Virus record (IMG/VR): IMGVR_UViG_3300047299_000067
Location: 1-64,000 of that record
From: a virus
Reading direction: 5' to 3' (one strand)
DNA length: 64,000 nt
The notes beneath the pieces were generated by a model that saw nothing but the letters and a program-made list of their open reading frames with translations, made no database searches and was not told where the DNA came from. Shown piece by piece: positions 26,113-34,572 of the stretch. Both the position numbers and the translations under genes were made by a program. Numbering within the stretch: the stretch's first letter is position 1; every line of letters begins with the position of its first letter.

Positions 26113-26903
26113 TAATATGCGGGGATAGTTTTAATATTGGCATTGGTTGTCAAGACTTAACAACGCAACCTTACGGAACGTTATTAGCTGATCATTATGG
26201 AATACCTTTGGTTAATTTAGCAAAAGGATCTAGCACTAATTTAAGTATATGGTTGCAAGTGGAATATGCAATTAGAGAATTAAAAGCAGGACCAGATGAT
26301 CTAATACTAGTTAATGAAACTAGCTCGAATAGATTTAATTGGTTCCCGGATGACAAACCTCATTCTGGGCAAATTACTAATTTAGATGTTAATTATCACA
26401 AATACCCGCCTTACGGTGATTTTAGTTATCATCAAATACTACCAGAACATCCTATGCAAAACCATCCGGGATATACTGGTACTATGATAACCGAAAACAT
26501 AGCAGGTGTGTTGGACTTTTTAGATAATTATTTGGCACGCGGTGATTATCAAATAGATCGCTATTATGATAGAATTGCACGAGAAAACCCAGCAAAGCTA
26601 AAGCTCATGGCAAATTTTTATGCAAGTATATATGATGAAAATATTTCTCAATTACAATCAAAAGCATTCATGAGTATGTCGAGCACTATGATTGCACGCT
26701 CGGGTGCAAAACATTTGATGTTATTAGCAAACCCAAATTGGTATCGAGAATTGATTGCCGATGAAAACTTAATGTATTTAAGTTGGGGCGAAATAACGTT
26801 GGAATATCCTGATAATATTCCAAGCGGTCATGCAGACGAACGTGGGCATGTTGTCGCTAAAGATATGATAGTTCATAAACTCAAACTTAACGGATGGATA
26901 TAA
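26085..26903 (+). CDS. SGNH/GDSL-type hydrolase or acyltransferase, copy 4
   Basis: A 272-residue protein with IICGDSFNIGIG (Ser15) at the N-terminus and HADERGH (249-255) at the C-terminus. A VNLAKGSSTN segment near residue 47 fits block II (Gly), and LVNETSSNRF near residue 78 fits block III (Asn). This copy therefore has the most complete SGNH signature of the four. No signal peptide. It is followed immediately by a sugar cupin and a nucleotidyltransferase fusion, which ties the SGNH set to sugar metabolism. Confidence 0.65.
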   Translation: MEQWRPKRLIICGDSFNIGIGCQDLTTQPYGTLLADHYGIPLVNLAKGSSTNLSIWLQVEYAIRELKAGPDDLILVNETSSNRFNWFPDDKPHSGQITNLDVNYHKYPPYGDFSYHQILPEHPMQNHPGYTGTMITENIAGVLDFLDNYLARGDYQIDRYYDRIARENPAKLKLMANFYASIYDENISQLQSKAFMSMSSTMIARSGAKHLMLLANPNWYRELIADENLMYLSWGEITLEYPDNIPSGHADERGHVVAKDMIVHKLKLNGWI

Positions 26904-27343
26904 TGGAAATTAAACAAGTAAACAAACACTGGGGATACGAATTATGGATTGCAGATGGTAGTCAAACTCCATATGCAAGCAAACGTATATTGTTTAAAGC
27001 AGGCAACAGAACCAGCTTGCAAGTACATGAATACAAAATAGAAACTAATTATGTATTAAGTGGAGAAGGTGTACTGCATCGTAGTCGAGAGCCATTAGAT
27101 ATTAAAAAGTTTTTAGAAGACGGAATGACCGAACGTCAAGTAGAACAATATGAATATACTTTCGAACGTATTGATCTTAAACCCGGAGTAGTGTTTAATG
27201 TGCAACCTGGTTATGTACATCGTGTAATAGCAACTACTGATTTAGAGTTTATGGAAACAAGCACAACAGAATTAGATGATGTAATACGTTTACAAGACGA
27301 TCAAGGTCGCACTCATGGAAGAATTAGCTACGAGCATGACTAA
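26903..27343 (+). CDS. Cupin, mannose-6-phosphate isomerase type II-like
   Basis: A 146-residue single-domain cupin resembling the C-terminal half of ManC-type mannose-1-phosphate guanylyltransferase/phosphomannose isomerase. The first cupin motif is in LQVHEYKIETNYVLSGEG and the second in FNVQPGYVHRVIATTD; the metal-binding pattern HxxxxE...G and PGxxH is visible, with the usual Lys/His ligands partly changed. ATG 26903 overlaps the previous TAA; ATG 26894 is an alternative giving three more residues. It likely isomerises or binds a sugar phosphate for the nucleotide-sugar step made by the next gene. Confidence 0.65.
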   Translation: MEIKQVNKHWGYELWIADGSQTPYASKRILFKAGNRTSLQVHEYKIETNYVLSGEGVLHRSREPLDIKKFLEDGMTERQVEQYEYTFERIDLKPGVVFNVQPGYVHRVIATTDLEFMETSTTELDDVIRLQDDQGRTHGRISYEHD

Positions 27344-28871
27344 TCATACTGTTATTATCCCAACAGCCGGCTTGGGCAGTAGAATGGGTAGTTACACGAC
27401 TAATCTAAACAAAGCGCTTTTGCCGTATTTAGATGAGCCCGTTATTGCACATATTATTAAAAGTTTTCCCAAAGATACTAATTTTATTATTCCTGTTGGG
27501 TATTTAAAACAACAAGTAATGGACTTTTGTACGTTAGCATTTGCAGATAGAAATATTACTTTTGTAGAGATAGACGATTATACTAGCCCGGCAAGCGGAA
27601 CAGCTTATACGCTTAAACAGTGCCAGCATTTAATATCTAGTTCATTTTGGTATGTACCCTGCGACACTTATTTTGCAGAATCTGTAATAGACAAAATTGG
27701 CATAGACGATTGTTATTTCGTTAAACAAGTAGCCGAGTCTGACTCGCATTTATACACTATGTTTAACGTTGCTCCTGATTTTAAAATAACCGACATAACA
27801 TTTAAACAAACAGTAAGAGAAGATTGGTTAGCTTATACAGGCTTGGCATTTATAAATGACTATCGAGGATTTTTAGATCGTCTTAATCGATTAGAAAGTA
27901 ATGAGTTTATTTTTATTATCGAACCGGGCTCCGACGTAGCAGAATTAAACACATGGCAGGACTTTGGCAATCCAGAAGAATATCAAACAGCACTGACTAA
28001 AAGCCAAAAGTTTGATTTTACTAAAAAAGATGAATTAACTTATATTACAAATAATCGCGTAGTCAAATGGTGGTTAGATCCTACAGTTGCGCAAAAGAAA
28101 TATAAAAAATTTGCAACTAATATGCAAGTATTCCCTCCTAATTGCCAGCACAGCGGCAATTATATTGCATATGATTATTGGCCGGGCGCAACGCTGTATC
28201 AATATAATAATCCAGATAGGTTCGACGATTTTTTGGTATGGTTAGAAACTTCCGTATGGCAAGATTATGCCATCAATATAGAACAAGCAAGTTTGGAGTT
28301 TTATAAAGATAAAACATTAAGTAGAATTAAAAAGTTCGTTGACAAGTATCCGCATTTACCCGCTATTAAAACAGTAAATGGTCTAGCAGTTAAAGACTAT
28401 ACAGAATACCTCGATGCTATTGATTGGCAATATTTAAGTACGGTTAATCGACCGGGCTTTATGCACGGTGATTTACAATTTGATAATGTTATTATTGACG
28501 AACACGGCAATTTTAAACTAATTGACTGGCGACATGAATTTGCAGGATTAGTAGAGTATGGAGACATTTACTATGACTTGGCAAAAATGTCTGGCGGGTT
28601 TATAATTAACTATGCTAATATTAAAGGACATAATTTTGATGTTGAAGTAGATGATAACTTAAATGCAGTGTTAAGTATTCCTAATATTGACAATATAACC
28701 ATTTATCAACGCAAGCTAAAGAAATATATACTAGATAATAATTTAGATTATAAAAAAGTACAAACACTAATACCTATTATATTTTGGAATATGGCACCGC
28801 TACACACGGCACCGTTTGATATATTTTTATGGTATTTAGGTCTTAAGCTATTTGCAGAATTAGAACAATGA
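27336..28871 (+). CDS. Nucleotidyltransferase fused to a small-molecule kinase
   Basis: A 511-residue two-domain enzyme. Residues 5-35 hold VIIPTAGLGSRMG followed by NKALLP, the nucleotide-binding signature of sugar-phosphate or choline-phosphate nucleotidyltransferases. The second half (about 230-511) is an aminoglycoside-phosphotransferase/choline-kinase-like domain, with FMHGDLQFDNVI (catalytic HGDxxxxN loop) and FKLIDWRHE (metal-binding Asp). A kinase plus nucleotidyltransferase in one chain would phosphorylate and then activate one substrate, as LicA/LicC do separately for choline. Start 27336 gives an 8-base overlap; 27315 is possible. The activated group could be a sugar or an alcohol such as choline or ethanolamine; sequence alone cannot decide. 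Confidence 0.75.
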   Translation: MTNHTVIIPTAGLGSRMGSYTTNLNKALLPYLDEPVIAHIIKSFPKDTNFIIPVGYLKQQVMDFCTLAFADRNITFVEIDDYTSPASGTAYTLKQCQHLISSSFWYVPCDTYFAESVIDKIGIDDCYFVKQVAESDSHLYTMFNVAPDFKITDITFKQTVREDWLAYTGLAFINDYRGFLDRLNRLESNEFIFIIEPGSDVAELNTWQDFGNPEEYQTALTKSQKFDFTKKDELTYITNNRVVKWWLDPTVAQKKYKKFATNMQVFPPNCQHSGNYIAYDYWPGATLYQYNNPDRFDDFLVWLETSVWQDYAINIEQASLEFYKDKTLSRIKKFVDKYPHLPAIKTVNGLAVKDYTEYLDAIDWQYLSTVNRPGFMHGDLQFDNVIIDEHGNFKLIDWRHEFAGLVEYGDIYYDLAKMSGGFIINYANIKGHNFDVEVDDNLNAVLSIPNIDNITIYQRKLKKYILDNNLDYKKVQTLIPIIFWNMAPLHTAPFDIFLWYLGLKLFAELEQ

Positions 28872-29608
28872 AACAATATATAAGTTTAAGTCAATTCCCT
28901 GGAACAACAGGGAAATACTATTATTCTAAATTCTTTGAATACTATAATATTCCTGCACAATATACCCCTATGGCAGCGGATAACATAGCAGAAAGTATAC
29001 AACACGCTAAACAGCAAAATATCGCTGGTATTAGCGTAAGCATGCCTTTTAAGAGTGCAGTTATTGAATTGTTAGACGAGCTAGACATCGCCCTAGCCGA
29101 GTATCCAAGTTGTAATACTATCGTGAATAGCAACGGAGTATTACGAGGATATAATGCAGACTTGGCAGGCGTTGAGTATAGTTGCAAACAAATTAAACAA
29201 GATGATGTAATTACTATACTGGGTATGGGCGCTATGGGATCTATGTTTGCAGAATACTTAACAAAGAACGGTTATACAAACTTAAACATATGTGCTAGAA
29301 AGCTAGACACTTGGAATAACAGATTTAAACAGTCCGATGTTATTATTAATTGTTCGGCACTGGGTACAAGTTCTAGCAATAGTCCTTTTTTACCGGGACA
29401 ACTTGACCCCGGTACTAGACTAGTTATAGATTTAGCTATCAAGGATAACGAACTTAAAAACCAATGTGCGATACTAGGAGTTAAATACACGAGTGGAATT
29501 GAATTTTATAAACAACAATTCTTAAAACAATTTGAAATTTACACTGGCATTAAGCCCGATAGTGCAAAGTTCGATGAATTCGAAAGACAGCTACATGAAA
29601 AAATTTAA
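28868..29608 (+). CDS. Shikimate dehydrogenase-like protein
   Basis: A 246-residue AroE-family oxidoreductase, slightly shorter than bacterial AroE (about 270). Seen motifs are ISVSMPFK (residues 55-62; Lys62 is the catalytic lysine), CNTIV (82-86), GYNAD (94-98; catalytic Asp98) and ILGMGAMGS (117-125; NADP-binding glycine loop). The catalytic residues are kept, so it is probably active. In a phage sugar locus it more likely reduces a keto-cyclitol or shikimate-like building block than serves aromatic amino acid synthesis, since no other aro genes are present (inference). Confidence 0.75.
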   Translation: MKQYISLSQFPGTTGKYYYSKFFEYYNIPAQYTPMAADNIAESIQHAKQQNIAGISVSMPFKSAVIELLDELDIALAEYPSCNTIVNSNGVLRGYNADLAGVEYSCKQIKQDDVITILGMGAMGSMFAEYLTKNGYTNLNICARKLDTWNNRFKQSDVIINCSALGTSSSNSPFLPGQLDPGTRLVIDLAIKDNELKNQCAILGVKYTSGIEFYKQQFLKQFEIYTGIKPDSAKFDEFERQLHEKI

Positions 29609-30665
29609 ATTAGGCTTTGGCCCCATGAGTAGTAGAATTATTAAATCTATCGCCAAATACTCTAAAGAACACAATTATCCGCTGATGCTAATTGCAAGTC
29701 GCAATCAAGTTGATGCAACAACCGGATATGTTTGCACTAGTCAAGAACTAGTAGACTTGGTTGCAGAGTTTAAAACGGACAATTTACTTGTTTGCCGCGA
29801 TCATTGCGGTCCGTACTTTGCAGACTTGGATAAGAATTTAGGACTAGAAGCCGCAATTGTTCGTTGTAAGCAAACTATTGCAGCAGACATTAGTGCAGGC
29901 TTTGATATTATACATATAGACGTTAGTCGTGTGCAAGATGATCCTTTGGGAGTAGCAGCACATTTAATGGATTATGCTATTAGTTTGAATCCTAATATTC
30001 GGTTTGAATTCGGCAGCGAAGATAACACGGGAATCGACATCGAGTCGAGTTTGTCTAGACTAGAAAGTCAATTTGAATTTTTAACAAAATACAAAGACCA
30101 TGTGGTATTTTTTGTCACGCAAACAGGTAGTTTGACAAAAGCAGAACAAGCAGGCAAGTTTAGTACAGATAGAAATAAACAAGTAGCTGCACAAATACAC
30201 GCCGCAGGATACTTGTTTAAGGAACACAACGCTGATTACTTTGATCAATATGCATTAGAACAACGAGTAGATGCAGGCATTGACAGTTTGAATATTGCCC
30301 CGCAATTAGGTAAGATACAAACGGAAATTACTAAAAAGTTTGCAAGCGAAACAGCCTGGGCAGAGTTTGCCGAGTATGTTTATGAACAAAAGTATTGGGC
30401 ACGTTGGGTAGAAGATGCAGGTGCTGACCGTGAACAAGCCGTTGCAGTAAGTGCTCACTATTGTTTTAGCACTGTTGAATATATGAAAGTTATTACTAGC
30501 ATAATTGATTTGCCTGCATTTGAAGCAGCAGTCGATCGTGCTATTGTCGAACTTATTGAGCTTTATAAGAAGTTTGATAAGGATGCTGAAGAAGCAGAGT
30601 TCCAAGCTAAATTACAACGCCGACTAGAAGAACTACGTCGCAGAGATCCTTTTATTTACAGATGA
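29595..30665 (+). CDS. GatZ/KbaZ-like TIM-barrel protein
   Basis: A 356-residue protein resembling the D-tagatose-1,6-bisphosphate aldolase accessory/aldolase-like family. It has the N-terminal strand LMLIASRNQVD, LLVCRDHCGPYF around residue 65 (family GDHLGP), and GFDIIHIDVSR around 105. It begins at ATG 29595, 14 bases inside the previous gene; a longer frame from 29532 is rejected. The C-terminal third is helical and highly charged, ending in a KLQRRLEELRRRDPF helix. A role in making or breaking a phosphorylated ketose used by this locus is inferred. Confidence 0.62.
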   Translation: MKKFKLGFGPMSSRIIKSIAKYSKEHNYPLMLIASRNQVDATTGYVCTSQELVDLVAEFKTDNLLVCRDHCGPYFADLDKNLGLEAAIVRCKQTIAADISAGFDIIHIDVSRVQDDPLGVAAHLMDYAISLNPNIRFEFGSEDNTGIDIESSLSRLESQFEFLTKYKDHVVFFVTQTGSLTKAEQAGKFSTDRNKQVAAQIHAAGYLFKEHNADYFDQYALEQRVDAGIDSLNIAPQLGKIQTEITKKFASETAWAEFAEYVYEQKYWARWVEDAGADREQAVAVSAHYCFSTVEYMKVITSIIDLPAFEAAVDRAIVELIELYKKFDKDAEEAEFQAKLQRRLEELRRRDPFIYR

Positions 30666-32134
30666 ACATTTGGGGAATTAGTGCCAACAGTCATGATGCT
30701 GCAATAAGCGTTTGGCACGATAAAGAATTAAAATTTGCAGCACACAGCGAACGCTATTCGGGTATTAAAAACGATGGCGATTTGTGCGAGGGTCTTATAA
30801 AAGATGCCGAACAATTTGGTCGTCCTGATTTAATTGTTTGGTATGAAGATCCTGTTAAGAAAACTGCTAGACAGTTTTATGCAGGACAAGGCGACAAATC
30901 CGAAGAAAATGATGTACACGCATACTTACACAAGTACGGACTAACTGCACCTGTTGAGATCGGACAACATCATAAAAGCCATGCAGCAGCAGGATATTAT
31001 ACAAGTGGATTTACTGATGCTACTGTAGTTGTTATCGATAGTATTGGCGAATTTGAAACTCTAACTGTTTGGCAAGGACAAGGAAACGATTTGTCGCAAG
31101 TTTATTCGCAAGGATACCCCGACAGTGTTGGCCTTTGGTTTAGTGCTATGACACAACGTTGCGGCTTAAAGCCCAACGAAGAAGAATATATTCTAATGGG
31201 CATGGCTGCATATGGCGATCCCGAACGTTTAAAACAAGATATCTACACGGACTTCTTTGAAAAGATTGCAGGACCTGAAATTAAATTTAAACGCAACTTG
31301 CATAGAGGTTGCCCCGATTGGCGCATTGATTTGACTAAACAACAAGATGTATATGACATAGCAGCAGCAACGCAGCGAGTATATGAAGAATTGTTGCAAG
31401 GTATTAGCACGTGGGCAAGAGAAAAAATGCCTAGTAAAAATTTAGTACTCATGGGCGGCTGTGCGTTAAATTGTGTTGCCAACAGCAACATTACTGGCGA
31501 CTGGGATAATGTTTGGATTATGCCAAACCCCGGTGATGCTGGATCTAGTGTAGGTGCAGTATGCGCTTACCATGGAGAACAAGTTAACTGGCCGGGCGCT
31601 TATATTGGCTATGACTTGGGCGATGACTATCCAGTGGAGGAACTAATAAATGAACTCAAAACTAACAAAATTGTGGGAGTGGCTAGCGGTAGAGCTGAGT
31701 TCGGCCCAAGAGCTCTTGGCCACCGCAGTTTATTGGCAGACCCCAGAGGACACGAAATCAAAGACACCGTCAACGCAATCAAGCGAAGACAAAAGTTTAG
31801 ACCATTCGCCCCCGCAATCCTAGAAGAACATGTACACGAGTATTTTGAAATGCCAAAAGGCATAACTGCTAGTCCATTTATGCAGTTTGTTGCCAAATGT
31901 AAAAAACCTGACGAATTCCCTGCTATTATACACGCAGATGGAACTAGCAGAGTGCAAACGGTTAGCAAGAACGACAGTCCTGGATTTAGAGCATTACTAG
32001 AAGCATGGTATGCAGCAACCGGTTGCCCCATTCTACTTAATACTAGTTTAAACATCAAAGGTATGCCAATGGTTAATACGCTAGAAGATGCTAAAGACTT
32101 TTATGCAAAGTACAATGTCCGCGTTGTATCCTGA
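30662..32134 (+). CDS. Carbamoyltransferase, NodU/CmcH family
   Basis: A 490-residue enzyme of the family that makes carbamoyl-AMP and transfers the carbamoyl group to a hydroxyl, e.g. of a Nod factor sugar or an antibiotic. The N-terminal Kae1/HypF-like domain shows NSHDAAI (9-15), HHKSH (103-107; iron-binding histidines) and VVIDSIGE (123-130). The C-terminal domain shows GRAEFGPRALGHRSLL (from about 344) and LLNTSLNIKG. All family landmarks are present. It overlaps the previous gene by 4 bases. It likely O-carbamoylates a sugar produced by this locus. Confidence 0.85.
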   Translation: MNIWGISANSHDAAISVWHDKELKFAAHSERYSGIKNDGDLCEGLIKDAEQFGRPDLIVWYEDPVKKTARQFYAGQGDKSEENDVHAYLHKYGLTAPVEIGQHHKSHAAAGYYTSGFTDATVVVIDSIGEFETLTVWQGQGNDLSQVYSQGYPDSVGLWFSAMTQRCGLKPNEEEYILMGMAAYGDPERLKQDIYTDFFEKIAGPEIKFKRNLHRGCPDWRIDLTKQQDVYDIAAATQRVYEELLQGISTWAREKMPSKNLVLMGGCALNCVANSNITGDWDNVWIMPNPGDAGSSVGAVCAYHGEQVNWPGAYIGYDLGDDYPVEELINELKTNKIVGVASGRAEFGPRALGHRSLLADPRGHEIKDTVNAIKRRQKFRPFAPAILEEHVHEYFEMPKGITASPFMQFVAKCKKPDEFPAIIHADGTSRVQTVSKNDSPGFRALLEAWYAATGCPILLNTSLNIKGMPMVNTLEDAKDFYAKYNVRVVS

Positions 32135-32158
32135 TAAGAAATATTAAATACTAGCATA

Positions 32159-32908
32159 ATGCTAGATGTATTTTTTCTTAGTTATAACGAACCATACGCC
32201 GATGAGAACTACGAACTTTTATTGAAAAAGGTTCCACATGCTCGTCGTGTAAATGGTATTCGAGGCTTTACAGAAGCACATCAAGAATGTGCCAAAAGAA
32301 GTTTTACCAATAACTTTTATGTTGTAGATTCTGATGCTATAATAGTTGATGACTTTACTTTTGACTTTACGCCCAGTAAACATTTAACTTGGTGGGGTAT
32401 TCCGGAAGCAGAATGTTTGTGTTTATGGAATAGCCAAAATCCAATCAACGGATTAGTTTACGGACACGGCGGTGTTAAGTTATTGCCAAAAGCAAGTTTA
32501 TTAACTAAAAATCCGGATACAATTGATTTTACAACCGGATTTGGATTAAGCATTAAAGTGTTCGATACTGTTAGCAACATAACAAAATTTAACTATGACG
32601 AGTTTAGCACTTGGCGTAGTGCGTTTCGCGAATGTGTTAAGCTAACAACGAACTTAACTAACGACGAACTTAAATATAAGTTAAATTATAATTTAGTAGA
32701 GTTAGAAAAGATACGAAATGAAAGTCGTGCAAGACTCGAAATATGGATGACTAAAGGTGCCAAGAAACCGTTTGGTAAGTATGCATTAAACGGTGCAATC
32801 GCTGGCAACCGATACGGAACTGAAAATGCAGCAGACCGAGAAGCATTGAAACAAATTAACAATTTAGACTGGATGAAAGATGAGTTTATTAAATTCTATA
32901 ACAACTAA
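32159..32908 (+). CDS. Glycosyltransferase-like paralogue (SYDEPNAD family), copy 2
   Basis: A 249-residue family member: VFFLSYNEPYADENYELL (residues 4-21), RVNGIRGFTEAH, FYVVDSDAIIV (VDSD in the DxD position), and NPINGLVYGHGGVKLL. It is shorter than copies 1 and 3 and closest to copy 4 (33874), sharing the FSTWRSAFRE segment. The 24-base gap before it is the largest in this part of the locus. First of three consecutive copies. Confidence 0.5.
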   Translation: MLDVFFLSYNEPYADENYELLLKKVPHARRVNGIRGFTEAHQECAKRSFTNNFYVVDSDAIIVDDFTFDFTPSKHLTWWGIPEAECLCLWNSQNPINGLVYGHGGVKLLPKASLLTKNPDTIDFTTGFGLSIKVFDTVSNITKFNYDEFSTWRSAFRECVKLTTNLTNDELKYKLNYNLVELEKIRNESRARLEIWMTKGAKKPFGKYALNGAIAGNRYGTENAADREALKQINNLDWMKDEFIKFYNN

Positions 32909-33899
32909 AAACATAGCAGTACCAAAACAAGACGAAGTTATTAAACTTAAAGACATGCCTGTTGTCTTTTTAAGCTACGACGAACCTAATGCAGATGAAA
33001 ATTTTGAATATTTAAAGTCAAAACACCCTAATTATAAAAAAATTAAACGAGTGCATGGCGTTAAGGGATTTGATGCAGCACACAAAGAAGCCGCTCGTGT
33101 AGCAGATTCTGAACGCTTTTTTACTATAGATGCAGATTGTCGTGTCGACCGTGCTATATGGTCTAAAAGCATTAAACTAACCCCGGATATTGCACAAGCA
33201 ACATTGAGTTGGAGCAGCAGAAACATTGTCAATGGCTTAGTATACGGCAACGGCGGAGTTAAGCTATGGTATTCCGAGCATGTTAAAAACATGCAAAGTC
33301 ACGAAGCTGCTGATAAAGAAGATGGCAGAAACAATGTGGATTTTTGTTGGGACCCTGCTAACTATAAACAAATGAACAGCACATATGGCGTGGTGCATAA
33401 CAACTCTACTGCCAAGCAAGCCTTTAGAGCAGGTTATCGCGAAGGCATTAAAATGGGCTTGGACCAAGGCAACTTGGTAGCAGTGGAAGATTTTAATCAT
33501 AAAATGTATCCTGCTAACTATGCTCGTTGGTTGATTTGGATGACTGTTGGCCGCGATGTTGAAAACGGCGATTGGTCCATTTACGGAGCAAGATTAGCTG
33601 CTCGCATGTTATATATCGATCGTGTTGACCATACAACAATTGCAGATTACGATTGGTTTGATAAATTCTGGGAACAACAATGCCAAGAACTTAATCACGG
33701 CGAGTATTTGGAAAGTCATAGCCATAGAATTGCAAACGAACTTAGAACTCAACTTAATTTACCTTTAGTAGAATTAGATGCAGACCAAAGCACATGGTTT
33801 AAGCATGTGCATATCAGCCCGAGCAAAGGTCAAGGATGGCCGGAATTATTAAACCAAAGTGCATTGCCGTTATATGGATTTACTCTCCCAAAATTCTAA
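32880..33899 (+). CDS. Glycosyltransferase-like paralogue (SYDEPNAD family), copy 3
   Basis: A 339-residue member closest to copy 1 at 17543: VVFLSYDEPNADENF, RVHGVKGFDAAH, RFFTIDADCRV and NIVNGLVYGNGGVKLW. It starts 29 bases inside copy 2. About 25 residues before the first motif are extra relative to the other copies, so a later start (ATG 32955) is possible. An RDVENGDWSIYGARLAARM segment in the C-terminal half is also shared with copy 1 and separates copies 1 and 3 from the shorter copies 2 and 4. Confidence 0.5.
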   Translation: MSLLNSITTKNIAVPKQDEVIKLKDMPVVFLSYDEPNADENFEYLKSKHPNYKKIKRVHGVKGFDAAHKEAARVADSERFFTIDADCRVDRAIWSKSIKLTPDIAQATLSWSSRNIVNGLVYGNGGVKLWYSEHVKNMQSHEAADKEDGRNNVDFCWDPANYKQMNSTYGVVHNNSTAKQAFRAGYREGIKMGLDQGNLVAVEDFNHKMYPANYARWLIWMTVGRDVENGDWSIYGARLAARMLYIDRVDHTTIADYDWFDKFWEQQCQELNHGEYLESHSHRIANELRTQLNLPLVELDADQSTWFKHVHISPSKGQGWPELLNQSALPLYGFTLPKF

Positions 33900-34572
33900 T
33901 ATCCCTGTATACTTTTTATACACAGATGAAAAGAACTTAAATGCAAATTGGAACAGACTATTAAAATTCGCCCCTGAAGCTGTGGCAGTTAGTAGCATTG
34001 GTTCTATATTCGAAAGCCACAAGCATATTGCAAAACAATGTGCCTCGGATAGATTTTATGTAGTCGATGCAGATTGTTGGATTGTTGATAGATTTAGTTT
34101 TGATAAAAAGATAGATTTAACACCGCGCAGTGTTGCAGTGTTTAGGGCAAAGAATCCGATCAATGGATTAGTTTACGGTCATGGCGGGATTAAATTGTTC
34201 AGCAAAGATTGTTTTGACGTGGAGCGTCTCAATCGTCCCGACATGACCACCACTCTTGCAGATAGTTATATTAAAGTTAATATACTAGCAAGCGAACACA
34301 GATTTAATTACACTCCGTATGCTACGTGGCGAACAGCGTTTAGAGAAGCTATAAAGTTAAGTGCTGGTATTAATAAAAACAACAACGATCAAGAAAGCCT
34401 CGATCGCCTTAACATGTGGCTTAACGCAGGTAATGAAGCAGAGTATGGATATTTTGCCATACAAGGTGCCCGCGCTGGCGAGCAGTATGCTAGAACAAAA
34501 AATGCAGACTTTACGTTGGTAAACGATTTTGATTGGCTACAAGAACAATTTAATACTTGGGTTGGAATTTAA
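33874..34572 (+). CDS. Glycosyltransferase-like paralogue (SYDEPNAD family), copy 4
   Basis: A 232-residue member: VYFLYTDEKNLNANWNRLL in place of SYDEPNADENF, RFYVVDADCWIVDRF, and NPINGLVYGHGGIKLF. ATG 33874 is chosen over a GTG at 33859; both overlap copy 3. The first motif is the most changed of the four copies, while the VDAD and GGIKLF motifs are intact. Similar in length to copy 2. Confidence 0.48.
   Translation: MDLLSQNSNIPVYFLYTDEKNLNANWNRLLKFAPEAVAVSSIGSIFESHKHIAKQCASDRFYVVDADCWIVDRFSFDKKIDLTPRSVAVFRAKNPINGLVYGHGGIKLFSKDCFDVERLNRPDMTTTLADSYIKVNILASEHRFNYTPYATWRTAFREAIKLSAGINKNNNDQESLDRLNMWLNAGNEAEYGYFAIQGARAGEQYARTKNADFTLVNDFDWLQEQFNTWVGI

Noticed and set aside
32135-32158. Late promoter in the gap before 32159
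   Set aside because: The sequence is TATTAAATA, with one extra base compared with TATAAATA; not accepted as a promoter.
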